Positions 55,816 to 64,000 of a stretch of DNA of 64,000 bases are shown here, piece by piece. Under the pieces are notes generated by a model that searched no databases, was not told the origin of the DNA, and worked only from the letters and a program-made list of their open reading frames with translations. The first letter of the stretch is position 1; each line of letters opens with the position of its first letter. The DNA is from Halobacillus hunanensis (GTDB taxonomy: Bacteria > Bacillota > Bacilli > Bacillales > Halobacillaceae), in the NCBI RefSeq assembly GCF_900166655.1, contig NZ_FVZB01000006.1:806001-870000 (forward strand), given 5' to 3'. A program made the position numbers and the translations under genes.

Positions 55816-57069
55816 TTAAGAAGTCGTAAGCAAAGAAGGATATAACGGGAAGCGAGACGTCAGCTTCTGAACACTTTCAGCTACTTCCTTCAATTTCGCT
55901 TCATCCTCATGATGTTTCAGCGTTGTGGCAATCTGCTCGGCCACTTCTTCCATTTCTTTTTCTTTAAAGCCGCGGCTTGTCACAGCGGCTGTCCCGATAC
56001 GGATTCCGCTCGTAACAAATGGGCTTTCCGGATCAAATGGAATGGTATTTTTATTAGTCGTAATGCCGACTTCATCAAGCGCCTTCTCGGCTACTTTTCC
56101 TGTAAGTTCAAGATTTTGCAAATCAAGCAGCAATAGGTGATTATCTGTTCCGTCGGATACGAGACGAATACCATGTTTCTTAAGCGATTCGCCCAGCTGC
56201 TTAGCATTGGCGATAATTTGACGGGTATACTGCTTGAATTCCGGCTGCAATGCTTCCTTGAAGGAAACGGCTTTGGATGCGATCACGTGCATAAGCGGAC
56301 CGCCTTGCATGCCAGGGAATACGGATTTATCGATTTTCTTCGCAAATTCTTCTTCACAAAAGATCATGCCGCCACGAGGACCACGCAATGTCTTGTGAGT
56401 CGTTGTCGTAACGAATTGAGCATGTGGAATTGGATTTGGATGCAAACCTGATGCGACCAGGCCTGCGATGTGAGCCATATCCACGAGAAGGTATGCCCCT
56501 ACTTCATCAGCAATTTCACGGAATTTGGCAAAATCAATTTCACGCGGATAGGCACTTGCCCCAGCAACGATCAGCTTTGGCTTTACTTCTTTCGCTTTGG
56601 CCAAAACAGCATCGTAATCAATTTGTTCGTTATCCTGGTCGACGCCATATTCTTCAAAGTCATACAATGTACCACTAAAGTTCACAGGGCTGCCATGAGT
56701 CAAGTGACCGCCATGGTTCAAGTTCATGCCAAGCACTTTATCCCCAGGCTTAAGAACCGTAAAGTAAACGGCCATGTTCGCTTGAGCACCAGAATGCGGC
56801 TGAACATTCACATGCTCTGCTCCAAATAGTTCCTTAGCACGATCTCTTGCTAGGTTCTCGACCACGTCTACGTGCTCACAGCCGCCATAATAACGACGAC
56901 CTGGATAACCTTCTGCATACTTGTTTGTTAACACTGAGCCCATGGCCTCCATAACGGCTTCTGAGACGAAGTTTTCTGAGGCAATCAGCTCAATATTGTT
57001 TTCCTGACGATCTTTTTCATCCTTAATTGCTGCGAATAGTTCTGCATCTGTTGATTTAACATGTTCCAT
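55816..57069 (-). CDS. glyA: Serine hydroxymethyltransferase
   Basis: A 417-residue PLP enzyme converting serine and tetrahydrofolate to glycine and methylene-THF. The PLP Lys is in [17 protein letters not shown]; other family motifs are [34 protein letters not shown] and [15 protein letters not shown]. It follows ywlG with a 20-bp gap, as in B. subtilis. Confidence 0.97.
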   Translation of the reverse strand: MEHVKSTDAELFAAIKDEKDRQENNIELIASENFVSEAVMEAMGSVLTNKYAEGYPGRRYYGGCEHVDVVENLARDRAKELFGAEHVNVQPHSGAQANMAVYFTVLKPGDKVLGMNLNHGGHLTHGSPVNFSGTLYDFEEYGVDQDNEQIDYDAVLAKAKEVKPKLIVAGASAYPREIDFAKFREIADEVGAYLLVDMAHIAGLVASGLHPNPIPHAQFVTTTTHKTLRGPRGGMIFCEEEFAKKIDKSVFPGMQGGPLMHVIASKAVSFKEALQPEFKQYTRQIIANAKQLGESLKKHGIRLVSDGTDNHLLLLDLQNLELTGKVAEKALDEVGITTNKNTIPFDPESPFVTSGIRIGTAAVTSRGFKEKEMEEVAEQIATTLKHHEDEAKLKEVAESVQKLTSRFPLYPSLLTTS

Positions 57070-57089
57070 GATCGAATTCCCCTCTCGAA

Positions 57090-57644
57090 TTACTTTTCAA
57101 GTTCGTAAACCGCTCTGCTGCCGCCGACGAGTGGCGGACGTGTGCAGGCAACCGTGACATGTGCGTGTCCAATTGAATTCTGGTCAAGGCGAAGCGGTAC
57201 AGCGACTCGCTTCAAATGCATGCCTATTAACGTATCTCCGATGTCAACACCTGCATCGGCTTCAACCGCTTCTACTAAAACAGGATCGTTCATATGTTTG
57301 AAAGCATAGGACGCCATTGAACCGCCTGCTTCCGCAACAGGTACAGCAGAAACTTCCTGGCAGCGGCGATCCTTCTGCACGGAACGTTCGATAACAAGTG
57401 AACGATTTAAATGTTCACAACATTGAAACGCTAGATCGATCCCTTTCTGTTCTGTGAGCTTATGCCATTCATTATACACCACTTCGGCAATGGCTTCACT
57501 ACCGGAAGTTCCAATTCTTTCGCCAGCTATTTCACTTGTTGAGCAGCCAACGACGAGAAGACTACCTTTCTTAATGTGTCCACTCTCTAATAATTGTCGG
57601 ACAACGGTAGATACCTCTTGTTGAATCGTTTGAATTTCAGTCAT
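57090..57644 (-). CDS. ywlG: YwlG family protein (TIGR01440, DUF436)
   Basis: A 184-residue protein: [20 protein letters not shown], then [20 protein letters not shown] and a C-terminal [22 protein letters not shown]. The UPF0340/YwlG family has a thiolase-like fold of unknown activity. AAAGGAGATGAGCC precedes ATG 57644. It is adjacent to glyA and near rpiB, as in B. subtilis, and is probably co-transcribed with glyA. Confidence 0.9.
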   Translation of the reverse strand: MTEIQTIQQEVSTVVRQLLESGHIKKGSLLVVGCSTSEIAGERIGTSGSEAIAEVVYNEWHKLTEQKGIDLAFQCCEHLNRSLVIERSVQKDRRCQEVSAVPVAEAGGSMASYAFKHMNDPVLVEAVEADAGVDIGDTLIGMHLKRVAVPLRLDQNSIGHAHVTVACTRPPLVGGSRAVYELEK

Positions 57645-57823
57645 AGGCTCATCTCCTTTAGTTAAGAAGCAATGGTTCATGTGTTGAAAAAGAAAGATTG
57701 CCTCTTTTTCTGTACAGCCATTCTATCATACTTTTCAAAAATCTTCGGTGGGTATGTAGGCCTATAAGGAAGGAATAGCCTTTAAAAGAGCTCCCATGCG
57801 TTCAATCAGCCTAGAGGACGTTC

Positions 57824-58267
57824 TTACGCTTTTCCTTCATATTCGGTAATTTTTCCTACACGATTATCGTGACGGCCGCCTTCATAATCCGTCTCAAGCC
57901 ATGTGCGGGCAATTTCCTTTGCTAAACCCGGTCCAATGACACGCTCGCCCATGCAAAGCATGTTCGAATTATTATGTTCACGCGTAGCCTTTGCCGTAAA
58001 CAGATCATGCACAAGGGCAGCACGAATTCCCTTCACTTTATTAGCTGAGATGGACATACCGATGCCTGTCCCGCAAATCAAAATGCCTTTATCGAATTCA
58101 CCGCTTGCCACTCGCTCTGCGGCTGGAATCGCATAATCGGGATAGTCTACGGATGTTTCACAATCGCAGCCCATATCCTCGAATTCAATATGTAATTCAT
58201 CAAGTACGTCTGCTACTTCGCGGCGTAGGTTTACCCCGCCATGGTCGGATGCCAGAATCACTTTCAT
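57824..58267 (-). CDS. rpiB: Ribose-5-phosphate isomerase B
   Basis: A 147-residue isomerase of the pentose phosphate pathway (RpiB/LacAB fold): MKVILASDHGGVNLRREVAD, CGTGIGMSISANKVKGIRAA with the catalytic Cys, and EHNNSNMLCMGERVIG. ATG 58267 is about ten bases after GAGGAGAG; 19 upstream codons are open without a site. Confidence 0.95.
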   Translation of the reverse strand: MKVILASDHGGVNLRREVADVLDELHIEFEDMGCDCETSVDYPDYAIPAAERVASGEFDKGILICGTGIGMSISANKVKGIRAALVHDLFTAKATREHNNSNMLCMGERVIGPGLAKEIARTWLETDYEGGRHDNRVGKITEYEGKA

Positions 58268-58366
58268 TTTGCTGCCACTCTCCTCATTACTTGTTTTGTT
58301 TCGTATAACGTTTAGGTTGCTCACAAGCTGCCAAACCCTATCCAGTCAGGTTAAACAAACGTTTGA

Positions 58367-58981
58367 TTAATACTCGTTAAGCTTTTTTAGCTTCTCCACC
58401 AGCAAATCAATGTGCCGATTAAGTTCATCTCTCGTTTCTCTGTACACTTTTACATTTTTTCCAAAGGGATCGGTTATATTCAAGTTCGGAATGTCACTTT
58501 CAAGCTGCTGAATCCTTTCGATTTCAGCGGCCAATTCTTCCCTCAGCTGGGTCTCTATTTCAGCTTCTGTCAAGTTGTCCTGGAGATTGCTTAGAATCCA
58601 TGAGCGCTTTTCCTCAAAAGTGGTGTAAAGTTCTTTCAGCTCCTGCCATTGTGTTTCATCGATCAGAACATATTCCTTTAATGTGAAGAACTTCGTATGG
58701 TCTTCTGGATACTGAAGAGCTAAGGTCTGCTTATGTTTGTCTGTCATCGTTAACACAAGGTTAGACCAATCAATGATCTCCTGGGTGATTGGTGTTGAGG
58801 AATGGTTGAAGGATAATCCAACTTCACTGAGCACATGCTCTGACCCTTCCGACAACGGCTGTCCTGAACCCGCAAAAATACCAGCCGAGCGAACCTCCAC
58901 ATCATTGTATTTAAACCTTAAAAGAGCCTCAGCCATTGGACTGCGGCATGTGTTCCCTGTACATACAAATAATAGATTCAT
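58367..58981 (-). CDS. ywlE: YwlE-like protein-arginine phosphatase with a helical insertion
   Basis: A 204-residue low-molecular-weight phosphatase. The P-loop FVCTGNTCRSPMAEAL (Cys7, Thr11, Arg13) has Thr at the position that defines arginine phosphatases, and the general acid Asp171 is in DPFG. The B. subtilis enzyme, which opposes the McsB arginine kinase, has 150 residues; here about 60 extra residues (107-168, charged and helical: FEEKRSWILSNLQDNLTEAE ...) are inserted between LKEYV and DPFG. Confidence 0.87.
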   Translation of the reverse strand: MNLLFVCTGNTCRSPMAEALLRFKYNDVEVRSAGIFAGSGQPLSEGSEHVLSEVGLSFNHSSTPITQEIIDWSNLVLTMTDKHKQTLALQYPEDHTKFFTLKEYVLIDETQWQELKELYTTFEEKRSWILSNLQDNLTEAEIETQLREELAAEIERIQQLESDIPNLNITDPFGKNVKVYRETRDELNRHIDLLVEKLKKLNEY

Positions 58982-59046
58982 CGTGGTACACTCCTCACTT
59001 GAGGCTTTTTATCTATCATATCATATCTATTTCGCAAAAAAATAGT

Positions 59047-59586
59047 TTAGAAAATTGCATATAGGCCAAGCGCACACAATATGCTTCCCCCTAACAGTTC
59101 GCTATACGTGCCAAGCAGACCGCTTGCCCTTCTTCCAAGCACAAAACCAGCCCATGTCAGGAGGGTACTGACCACCCCAAAGGAAAGCACAGAAACGATG
59201 ATCGCTGTCTGGTGAAGACCAAGACTAAACCCGACAGGAAAGCTGTCTATGCTAACACTAATTGCAAAAATCCATAATCCAGCGCCAACGAGGGAATGGG
59301 CAGCAGAACGTTTTTCTGCAAATGATGCAAAAATAGTATAGCAGCCAAGCCCGAATAACAAGAATCCTCCTGCCACAGCAGCCCACGTACTGGCATTGGA
59401 CGACAGCCAGGAACCCAAAATGATTCCGAGACCTGGCATAAACATATGAAATAACCCGACGACAATTCCGGCAAAAAAAGCATGCTTAAGCCTGACCGCC
59501 TGCATCCCCATTCCGAGGGATACAGAGAAAGCATCCATACCGAGCGCAAACGACAGCAATACTAATGAAGCAGCTTGTTCGATCAT
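59047..59586 (-). CDS. mntP: Manganese efflux pump MntP
   Basis: A 179-residue six-helix membrane protein of the MntP family: LLSFALGMDAFSVSLGMGM near the N-terminus and its second-half repeat AISVSIDSFPVGFSLGL, each with the conserved D-x-(F/S)-(S/P) motif. It exports Mn(II). ATG 59586 follows GGAGGGGGG; the longer frame from 59628 starts inside that region. Its position beside ywlC and ywlE matches ywlD of B. subtilis. Confidence 0.9.
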   Translation of the reverse strand: MIEQAASLVLLSFALGMDAFSVSLGMGMQAVRLKHAFFAGIVVGLFHMFMPGLGIILGSWLSSNASTWAAVAGGFLLFGLGCYTIFASFAEKRSAAHSLVGAGLWIFAISVSIDSFPVGFSLGLHQTAIIVSVLSFGVVSTLLTWAGFVLGRRASGLLGTYSELLGGSILCALGLYAIF

Positions 59587-59640
59587 TTGAGAAAGCCCCC
59601 CTCCGGACATGCTATGCGGGGCTTTCAACTTGTATGTCCG

Positions 59641-60678
59641 TTACTGGATAACTTTTTGGACAGCCGCTTTTGACAAACGATTCATGACAGCAGCGCCTAC
59701 TCCATGGTCCGGAAAAGTTTCACATAAGATAACATCAACATCCGCTTTTTTAAATTGTCGCAGTGCACCATAGAGATTCCCGGCCACTTCGGCCAAGTTT
59801 TCTCTTGAGCCACAGCGCAGAATTCGCGAATGGTCCAGCTCGTCCGCCAGTTCATGACTTGCCATCACACCAACGCGTTTATCCACAGCCTGCAGCTGGT
59901 TGATTTGATCTTGAAAAAATGAACCGTCCCCGTCAACGAGCCAGAGTGGTGCCTCTGGGGCATAGTGAGTATATTTCATGCCAGGTGATTTCGGCTTAGA
60001 ACCTTGAGCAGCTAAAGCCGGATCCACAATCACATCAGGAATCAATGGCTGCAAATCCTCTTTTGTCACACCACCAGGCCGGAGGATCATCGGAATCTCA
60101 GCTGTGCAATCAACCACTGTGGATTCAACCCCGACTCCAGTTGGCCCCCCATCGACAATCCCGGCGATCCGCCCGTCGAGGTCCTGCGCAACATGAACCG
60201 CTTCGGTGGGACTCGGTCTTCCTGAACGATTGGCACTAGGGGCAGCTAAAGGAGTGCCGGCAGCTTTTAAAATACTTAACGCCACAGGGTGATCAGGCAT
60301 ACGTATGCCAACCGTCGGCAGTCCAGCCGTGACATTTTCAGCAGCTGCACCATTGCTCGGCAGGATCAATGTTAATGGACCCGGCCAAAACTGTTCGATT
60401 AACTGACGGGCAATAGGTGGAATCTCGGTAACCAGCTCTTCTACCTGTGATTGATCACCCACATGTACGATTAACGGATTATCCGCCGGGCGCCCTTTTG
60501 CCTCAAAAATCCGCTGAACAGCGGCAGCATTCGTCGCATCTCCTCCGAGTCCATACACCGTTTCGGTCGGAAAAGCCACAACCTGCTGCTGCTTGAGCAG
60601 CTCAGCAGCTTCTATAATGGCCTCATCATCTTCTGATACATGTGTGGATAGCTTCCAATGTTGTGTTGAGTTATTCAT
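59641..60678 (-). CDS. ywlC: Threonylcarbamoyl-AMP synthase (Sua5/YwlC)
   Basis: A 345-residue enzyme that makes threonylcarbamoyl-AMP from threonine, bicarbonate and ATP for the t6A37 modification of tRNAs. The YrdC domain spans residues 15-215 (VVAFPTETVYGLGGDATN, KGRPADNPLIVHV, APSANRSGRPSPT), and the Sua5 C-terminal domain covers about 245-340. The B. subtilis protein has the same two-domain form. A DnaA-box cluster lies upstream. Confidence 0.95.
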   Translation of the reverse strand: MNNSTQHWKLSTHVSEDDEAIIEAAELLKQQQVVAFPTETVYGLGGDATNAAAVQRIFEAKGRPADNPLIVHVGDQSQVEELVTEIPPIARQLIEQFWPGPLTLILPSNGAAAENVTAGLPTVGIRMPDHPVALSILKAAGTPLAAPSANRSGRPSPTEAVHVAQDLDGRIAGIVDGGPTGVGVESTVVDCTAEIPMILRPGGVTKEDLQPLIPDVIVDPALAAQGSKPKSPGMKYTHYAPEAPLWLVDGDGSFFQDQINQLQAVDKRVGVMASHELADELDHSRILRCGSRENLAEVAGNLYGALRQFKKADVDVILCETFPDHGVGAAVMNRLSKAAVQKVIQ

Positions 60679-60814
60679 GTCTGGCGCTCCTTTTATCTTC
60701 TGGAAAAGTTAAATAGTTCAGTTCAGCGTTTGCATCTTGTTTCAGCTGGGTAATTATATACTAACATTATGAATAATTCAGTAGTTATTCGCAAATCCAG
60801 ACACTACTAACAGG

Positions 60815-60979
60815 TTATCCTCAACTTATCAACAAATTTATCCACATATTCACCGCTTTCACACGATACCCTCTCATTTATCCATTAAATTATTCACAAT
60901 ATATCCACAGTAATTGATGTGATTGTGAATAAAACATGCACTTATTCACATTAATTGTTGATAACATCATATGTCCACA
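60815..60979. promoter_or_regulatory. DnaA-box cluster upstream of ywlC
   Basis: Four perfect TTATNCACA sites (60838-60846, 60890-60898, 60942-60950 on plus; 60924-60932 on minus), plus 8/9 matches at 60815, 60826, 60901 and 60956 (minus) and 7/9 matches at 60846, 60878 and 60971. Eleven sites in 165 bp is far above chance. The cluster reaches into the 3' end of the next gene. Confidence 0.85.
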
Positions 60980-61277
60980 AGCTTTGCTGCTCATCTTTAC
61001 ATACAAATTGTTGATGAGTGAGTAATCTGTTTAAATCATCAGAATGACTTTCCACTTGAAGTTCTCGAATGCCTTCCTCTTTCGCATAGTTCTGAATCAA
61101 CTCAAACACGTATAATACCCCTGCCTTGGAGACGTCCGCCGAAACTTGAAGCTGGCGCAGTTTTTTCACACCCAGCTTTTGTTCGTCCAGAATAAACGAC
61201 CCCACCTCTTCATTATCCCGCTTAATCAGATATCCACATTCCCCATTATGTTTGAGTGCTAATTTTTCAATATACAC
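60951..61277 (-). CDS. Short GNAT-like protein, unknown function (ywlA/ywlB position)
   Basis: A 108-residue protein: MYIEKLALKHNGECGYLIKR, a strand-helix pattern (LRQLQVSADVSKAGVLYVFELIQNYAKEEGIRELQVESHS) and end FVCKDEQQSLWTYDV. The order of elements recalls half of a GNAT acetyltransferase fold, but the acetyl-CoA loop is not evident. In B. subtilis ywlA and ywlB (an acetyltransferase) lie at this position. Its 3' end holds the last DnaA-like boxes. Confidence 0.55.
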   Translation of the reverse strand: MYIEKLALKHNGECGYLIKRDNEEVGSFILDEQKLGVKKLRQLQVSADVSKAGVLYVFELIQNYAKEEGIRELQVESHSDDLNRLLTHQQFVCKDEQQSLWTYDVINN

Positions 61278-61365
61278 AGAAAATCCCCCTTTTCTAGTAC
61301 TTGTTTGAAAGGCTGCCGTAATTGGAGACCTTTCTAGTACTCTATGAGAAAAAGAGGAAAATATG

Positions 61366-61992
61366 CTAGGAAACGATTTTATTCCAAAGTTTCACAAGAA
61401 AGAATTCCACTTCCTGCTTTTCAGGCTCAGCTGTTTCTTCTGATGATTTTTCCTGTTTCTGGTCCGCTTCCTTCTCTTCGGCATGAGCTACCGTTGCTCC
61501 ATTGGAGAAATCGAGGAAACAAAGTGGCGGGAACAATACACACCACCAGTTGTCGCCCTCTCCTTCACCAAGCGTGATCAGAATCGCTTCATATTCACCT
61601 GCCGGATAAATGTAGGAGCCGTAAAGCTTCGTCGGGAACTCTACCTGCTTGCCATATTCGACTTGATAGCTCTGCGTAATCTCTGACTGTTCAATCGTTT
61701 CTTTTACAATCGTATCTATTTCCTGAAGCCGGGATTGAATCAAGGCTCGCGCCGCGTCAATCGACGTCAGGTCCTCTACCCATGTCGTAATTTCCGCGTT
61801 GACTGCATCACGAACGTCACGCTTTAAATCCTGGGCTTTTTCTTTGTTACTATCTGCTAGAATCCGAAGGCGAATCGCTTCGTCGGGAATCACTTTATAT
61901 GAAGAGCTTGAGGAAGCACTACTCATGTCTCCCCAAGGTAGAATGGATAGACTCAGTAAAATGGCGGTCGCAGCCAGAATTATTTTTCTCAT
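61366..61992 (-). CDS. spoIIR: Stage II sporulation protein R
   Basis: A 208-residue secreted signalling protein made in the forespore; it triggers SpoIIGA to process pro-SigE in the mother cell. Signal peptide (MRKIILAATAILLSLSIL), then the conserved core VIPDEAIRLRILADSNKEKAQDLKRDVRDAV and WWCVLFPPLCFLDFSNG, followed by an acidic tail (EEKEADQKQEKSSEETAEPE). Its order relative to prmC matches B. subtilis. Confidence 0.94.
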   Translation of the reverse strand: MRKIILAATAILLSLSILPWGDMSSASSSSSYKVIPDEAIRLRILADSNKEKAQDLKRDVRDAVNAEITTWVEDLTSIDAARALIQSRLQEIDTIVKETIEQSEITQSYQVEYGKQVEFPTKLYGSYIYPAGEYEAILITLGEGEGDNWWCVLFPPLCFLDFSNGATVAHAEEKEADQKQEKSSEETAEPEKQEVEFFLVKLWNKIVS

Positions 61993-62147
61993 AAAAAATC
62001 CCTCCCTGTTACTGGCTAGTATGGGCAGGGAGGAAATCTTTTAAACCTCTAAATCTATTAAATGAATGCAACTTGATAGTCTCAGGCTTTACAGCCGATA
62101 TTTTATCAGGCGATAATAATAATTTTTTTCCGAAGGGAGGTATTAAC

Positions 62148-62210
62148 GGAAGGGATTGTTCCCTAATAAAAGAGGATTTTCCCGTTCTCCACAGGATCGT
62201 TCCCTGAAGG
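62148..62210. repeat. Degenerate 21-bp tandem repeat, array H (3 units, inverted orientation)
   Basis: Three units of exactly 21 bp start at 62148, 62169 and 62190. Read on the minus strand they contain TTAGGGAACAATCC, GAACGGGAAAATCC and CAGGGAACGATCC, the same core as arrays A, B and D. The rest of the 265-bp gap between spoIIR and prmC shows no gene. Confidence 0.82.
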
Positions 62211-62257
62211 AAATCGAGCATATATTCGACCGCAGCTTTTCTCGAAGTCGAACTGAG

Positions 62258-63118
62258 TTAGACTAATTCCGCAAAAATCATGCGGTCTTTTTGATTAATA
62301 TCCTGCTTGATTTCAACACGATAGTCTGGCAGCTTGGTTTCAATGATCGTTTTAACCGCTTCCCCTTGTTCGTGGCCAATTTCAAAAGCCATTAACCTTG
62401 GGGATAACTTAAAATGGACGATCTGATCCACGATTGTTTGATAAGCGGCTAACCCATCGTTATCAGCAAAAAGAGCCAGCTCAGGATCAAAATTTTTCAC
62501 TGTATCCTGAAGCTCCTCTCCACGTGAAATATAGGGGGGATTCGATATGAGAACATCAATAGGCTGCTGTTTGATCGGCTCCAGAAAATCGCCATAAAAA
62601 AACGCCACCTCAGCCTCAAGCGCTTCCGCATTCTTCCTGGCTGTCTCCAGTGCATCCGTCGAGAGATCTGAGGCTACTATTTGGCTTGCAGGCTCCTCAA
62701 GCTTCATCGTAACCGCAATAATTCCGCTGCCCGTCCCCAGGTCTGCCACGACCGGAGATTCCAGGTGAGAACTAGACTGCATCCTCTCCAGCGTACCTAA
62801 CACAAGCTCCTCTGTTTCCGGCCTCGGTATGAGAACAGCTTCGTTAACGAAGAACTCCCTGCCATAGAACGGGGCTTTGCCAATCAGGTGCTGTACGGGG
62901 ACGCCCGTTTCGGCATGGTCCTTGATCGCACGGATAAAGGACGGTTTCACTGCCTCAGGAAAAGGGTCTCGTTCATAAGCAAGCAGCTGGGAGAAGCTCA
63001 GTTTAAGCATATCTTCAAGCAGCAAGTCAGCGACTCTCACTTCTCGACCATTTTCTTGTAAAAAAAGAGAAGCCCAGCGTCGGACTTCTCCAATGGTCGT
63101 AAACGACAACTTACTCAC
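62258..63118 (-). CDS. prmC: Release factor glutamine methyltransferase PrmC
   Basis: A 286-residue enzyme that methylates the GGQ glutamine of release factors. The helical N-terminal domain (1-85) is followed by the methyltransferase domain with [16 protein letters not shown] and the catalytic [13 protein letters not shown] 63118 ([14 protein letters not shown]) lies inside the last codons of prfA (8-bp overlap) and uses GGAG within that gene; length matches B. subtilis (288). Confidence 0.95.
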   Translation of the reverse strand: MSKLSFTTIGEVRRWASLFLQENGREVRVADLLLEDMLKLSFSQLLAYERDPFPEAVKPSFIRAIKDHAETGVPVQHLIGKAPFYGREFFVNEAVLIPRPETEELVLGTLERMQSSSHLESPVVADLGTGSGIIAVTMKLEEPASQIVASDLSTDALETARKNAEALEAEVAFFYGDFLEPIKQQPIDVLISNPPYISRGEELQDTVKNFDPELALFADNDGLAAYQTIVDQIVHFKLSPRLMAFEIGHEQGEAVKTIIETKLPDYRVEIKQDINQKDRMIFAELV

Positions 63119-64000
63119 CGATAGACTCCAGCTTCTTTGTCTGCTCTTCAATTAACAATGCGTCGATGATCTCTTCCATATTGCCTTGCAGAACTTGATC
63201 AAGTTTCTGCAGCGTTAAGCCGATACGGTGGTCCGTGACACGTGTTTGCGGGAAATTATACGTACGAATCCGCTCTGAACGGTCACCCGTTCCAACTGCT
63301 GATTTACGACTTTCATCGTACTCAGCCTGTTGTTCACGCTGAACTTTATCATAAATTCGAGCCCGTAACACCTTCATCGCTTTTTCCTTGTTTTTAATCT
63401 GCGACTTTTCATCCTGACAGGAAACGACAATCCCTGTCGGCTCGTGCGTCAAACGGACAGCTGACATCGTCGTATTTACACTTTGCCCGCCTGGTCCACT
63501 AGAAGCAAACGTGTCGACACGAATATCCTTATCGTGCACTTCGACCTCAACTTCTTCCGCTTCAGGCATAACGACGACAGTTGCAGTTGACGTATGAATC
63601 CGTCCGCCCGATTCCGTTTCCGGGACACGCTGCACACGATGGGCGCCATTTTCAAACTTCATTTTCGAAAAGGCACGATCTCCATTAATCATGAAAATGA
63701 TCTCTTTATAGCCGCCCACATCATTGGCATTTGCCTCAATCACTTCAGTCTTCCAGCCCTGAGATTCCGCGTACCTTGCATACATGCGGTAAAGATCCCC
63801 CGCAAATAAAGCCGCTTCATCTCCCCCAGCTGCTCCGCGTACTTCCATAATAACGTTTTTATCATCGTTCGGATCTTTCGGAAGCATAAGGACTTTCAAA
63901 CGCTCTTCCAGTTCCTGTTTTCGATCTGAAAGCTCGCTGATTTCCTCTTTGACCATCTCTTCCATATCATCATCAAGACTGTCCTCAAGCATGACCTTCG
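63111..64000 (-). CDS. prfA: Peptide chain release factor 1 (5' end outside window)
   Basis: The last 296 or so codons of RF1, which ends translation at UAA and UAG. The GGQ loop ([23 protein letters not shown]) contacts the peptidyl transferase centre, and [29 protein letters not shown] is the codon-recognition domain. The frame is open through position 64000 ([11 protein letters not shown]), so about 60 N-terminal residues are missing. It overlaps prmC, as in B. subtilis. Confidence 0.96.
   Translation of the reverse strand, partial: KVMLEDSLDDDMEEMVKEEISELSDRKQELEERLKVLMLPKDPNDDKNVIMEVRGAAGGDEAALFAGDLYRMYARYAESQGWKTEVIEANANDVGGYKEIIFMINGDRAFSKMKFENGAHRVQRVPETESGGRIHTSTATVVVMPEAEEVEVEVHDKDIRVDTFASSGPGGQSVNTTMSAVRLTHEPTGIVVSCQDEKSQIKNKEKAMKVLRARIYDKVQREQQAEYDESRKSAVGTGDRSERIRTYNFPQTRVTDHRIGLTLQKLDQVLQGNMEEIIDALLIEEQTKKLESIGE

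Noticed and set aside
58354-58363. CAAACGTTTG palindrome as an operator for rpiB
   Set aside because: A single 10-bp palindrome is expected by chance at this scale and nothing else supports it.
62009-62221. 70-codon minus-strand ORF between spoIIR and prmC
   Set aside because: Most of it is array H and there is no ribosome binding site.

Overview
The window looks like a chromosomal segment of a Gram-positive, endospore-forming, flagellated Bacillaceae. The right half follows the Bacillus subtilis order prfA-prmC-spoIIR-ywlC-ywlE-rpiB-ywlG-glyA-upp, then atpIBEFHAGDC, ywzB-ywmB-murA-spoIID-spoIIQ-spoIIID-mbl-flhO-flhP and fabZ. Several secreted or surface proteins are rich in Asp, Glu and Asn (lipoprotein at 25.6 kb, SpoIIQ tail), which fits a moderately halophilic relative such as Halobacillus. 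The genus is an inference.

Layout. 0-5 kb: the end of an exopolysaccharide-type tyrosine phosphatase gene (ywqE-like), two SinR-like repressors, a HEPN-like/CBS protein and a DUF3231 coat-like protein. 5-19 kb: an accessory region with a TipA-type MerR regulator, small membrane proteins, a GerA/SpoVAF germination protein, a class F sortase next to an MPKTG-anchored surface protein, a TauE permease, two more DUF3231 genes (one frameshifted) and a PadR-ChrA pair. About 19.0-19.35 kb holds a compact locus that I read as a type I toxin-antitoxin system. 19.5-34 kb: an RND efflux pair, an unknown protein, a YjfB-like motility protein, an acidic lipoprotein, a CwlC-like amidase, AprX, FabZ, a coupled flavin monooxygenase/methyltransferase pair and a secreted protein. 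34-43 kb: basal-body, cell-shape, sporulation and peptidoglycan genes. 43-50.4 kb: the complete F1Fo ATP synthase operon. 50.9-64 kb: a Vpr-like protease, mnaA, upp, glyA, ywlG, rpiB, ywlE, mntP, ywlC, a DnaA-box cluster, spoIIR, prmC and the 3' part of prfA.

The most unusual content is intergenic. (1) Eight arrays of degenerate tandem repeats, seven of which keep a 21-bp period (the eighth 20 bp) although the units have diverged strongly. (2) Seven near-identical 39-bp perfect-stem palindromes, plus one pair of half-copies. Most sit about 22 bp past a stop codon, and their outer stems differ between copies but stay self-complementary. (3) A roughly 180-bp composite element ending in a 37-bp hairpin array with a constant loop. 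(4) Eleven DnaA-box-like sites in 165 bp upstream of ywlC. (5) The toxin locus, with promoter, sequestered ribosome binding site, 5'-3' closing sequence, converging antisense promoter and shared terminator all visible.

Together the genes serve envelope growth and cell shape (murA, mbl, mnaA), energy (atp), sporulation and germination (spoIIR, spoIID, spoIIQ, spoIIID, GerA-type, CwlC-like, YjcZ), motility (flhO, flhP, yjfB) and translation or one-carbon metabolism (prfA, prmC, ywlC, glyA, upp). Start codons were moved from the longest ORF to an internal ATG, GTG or TTG wherever a ribosome binding site decided it.
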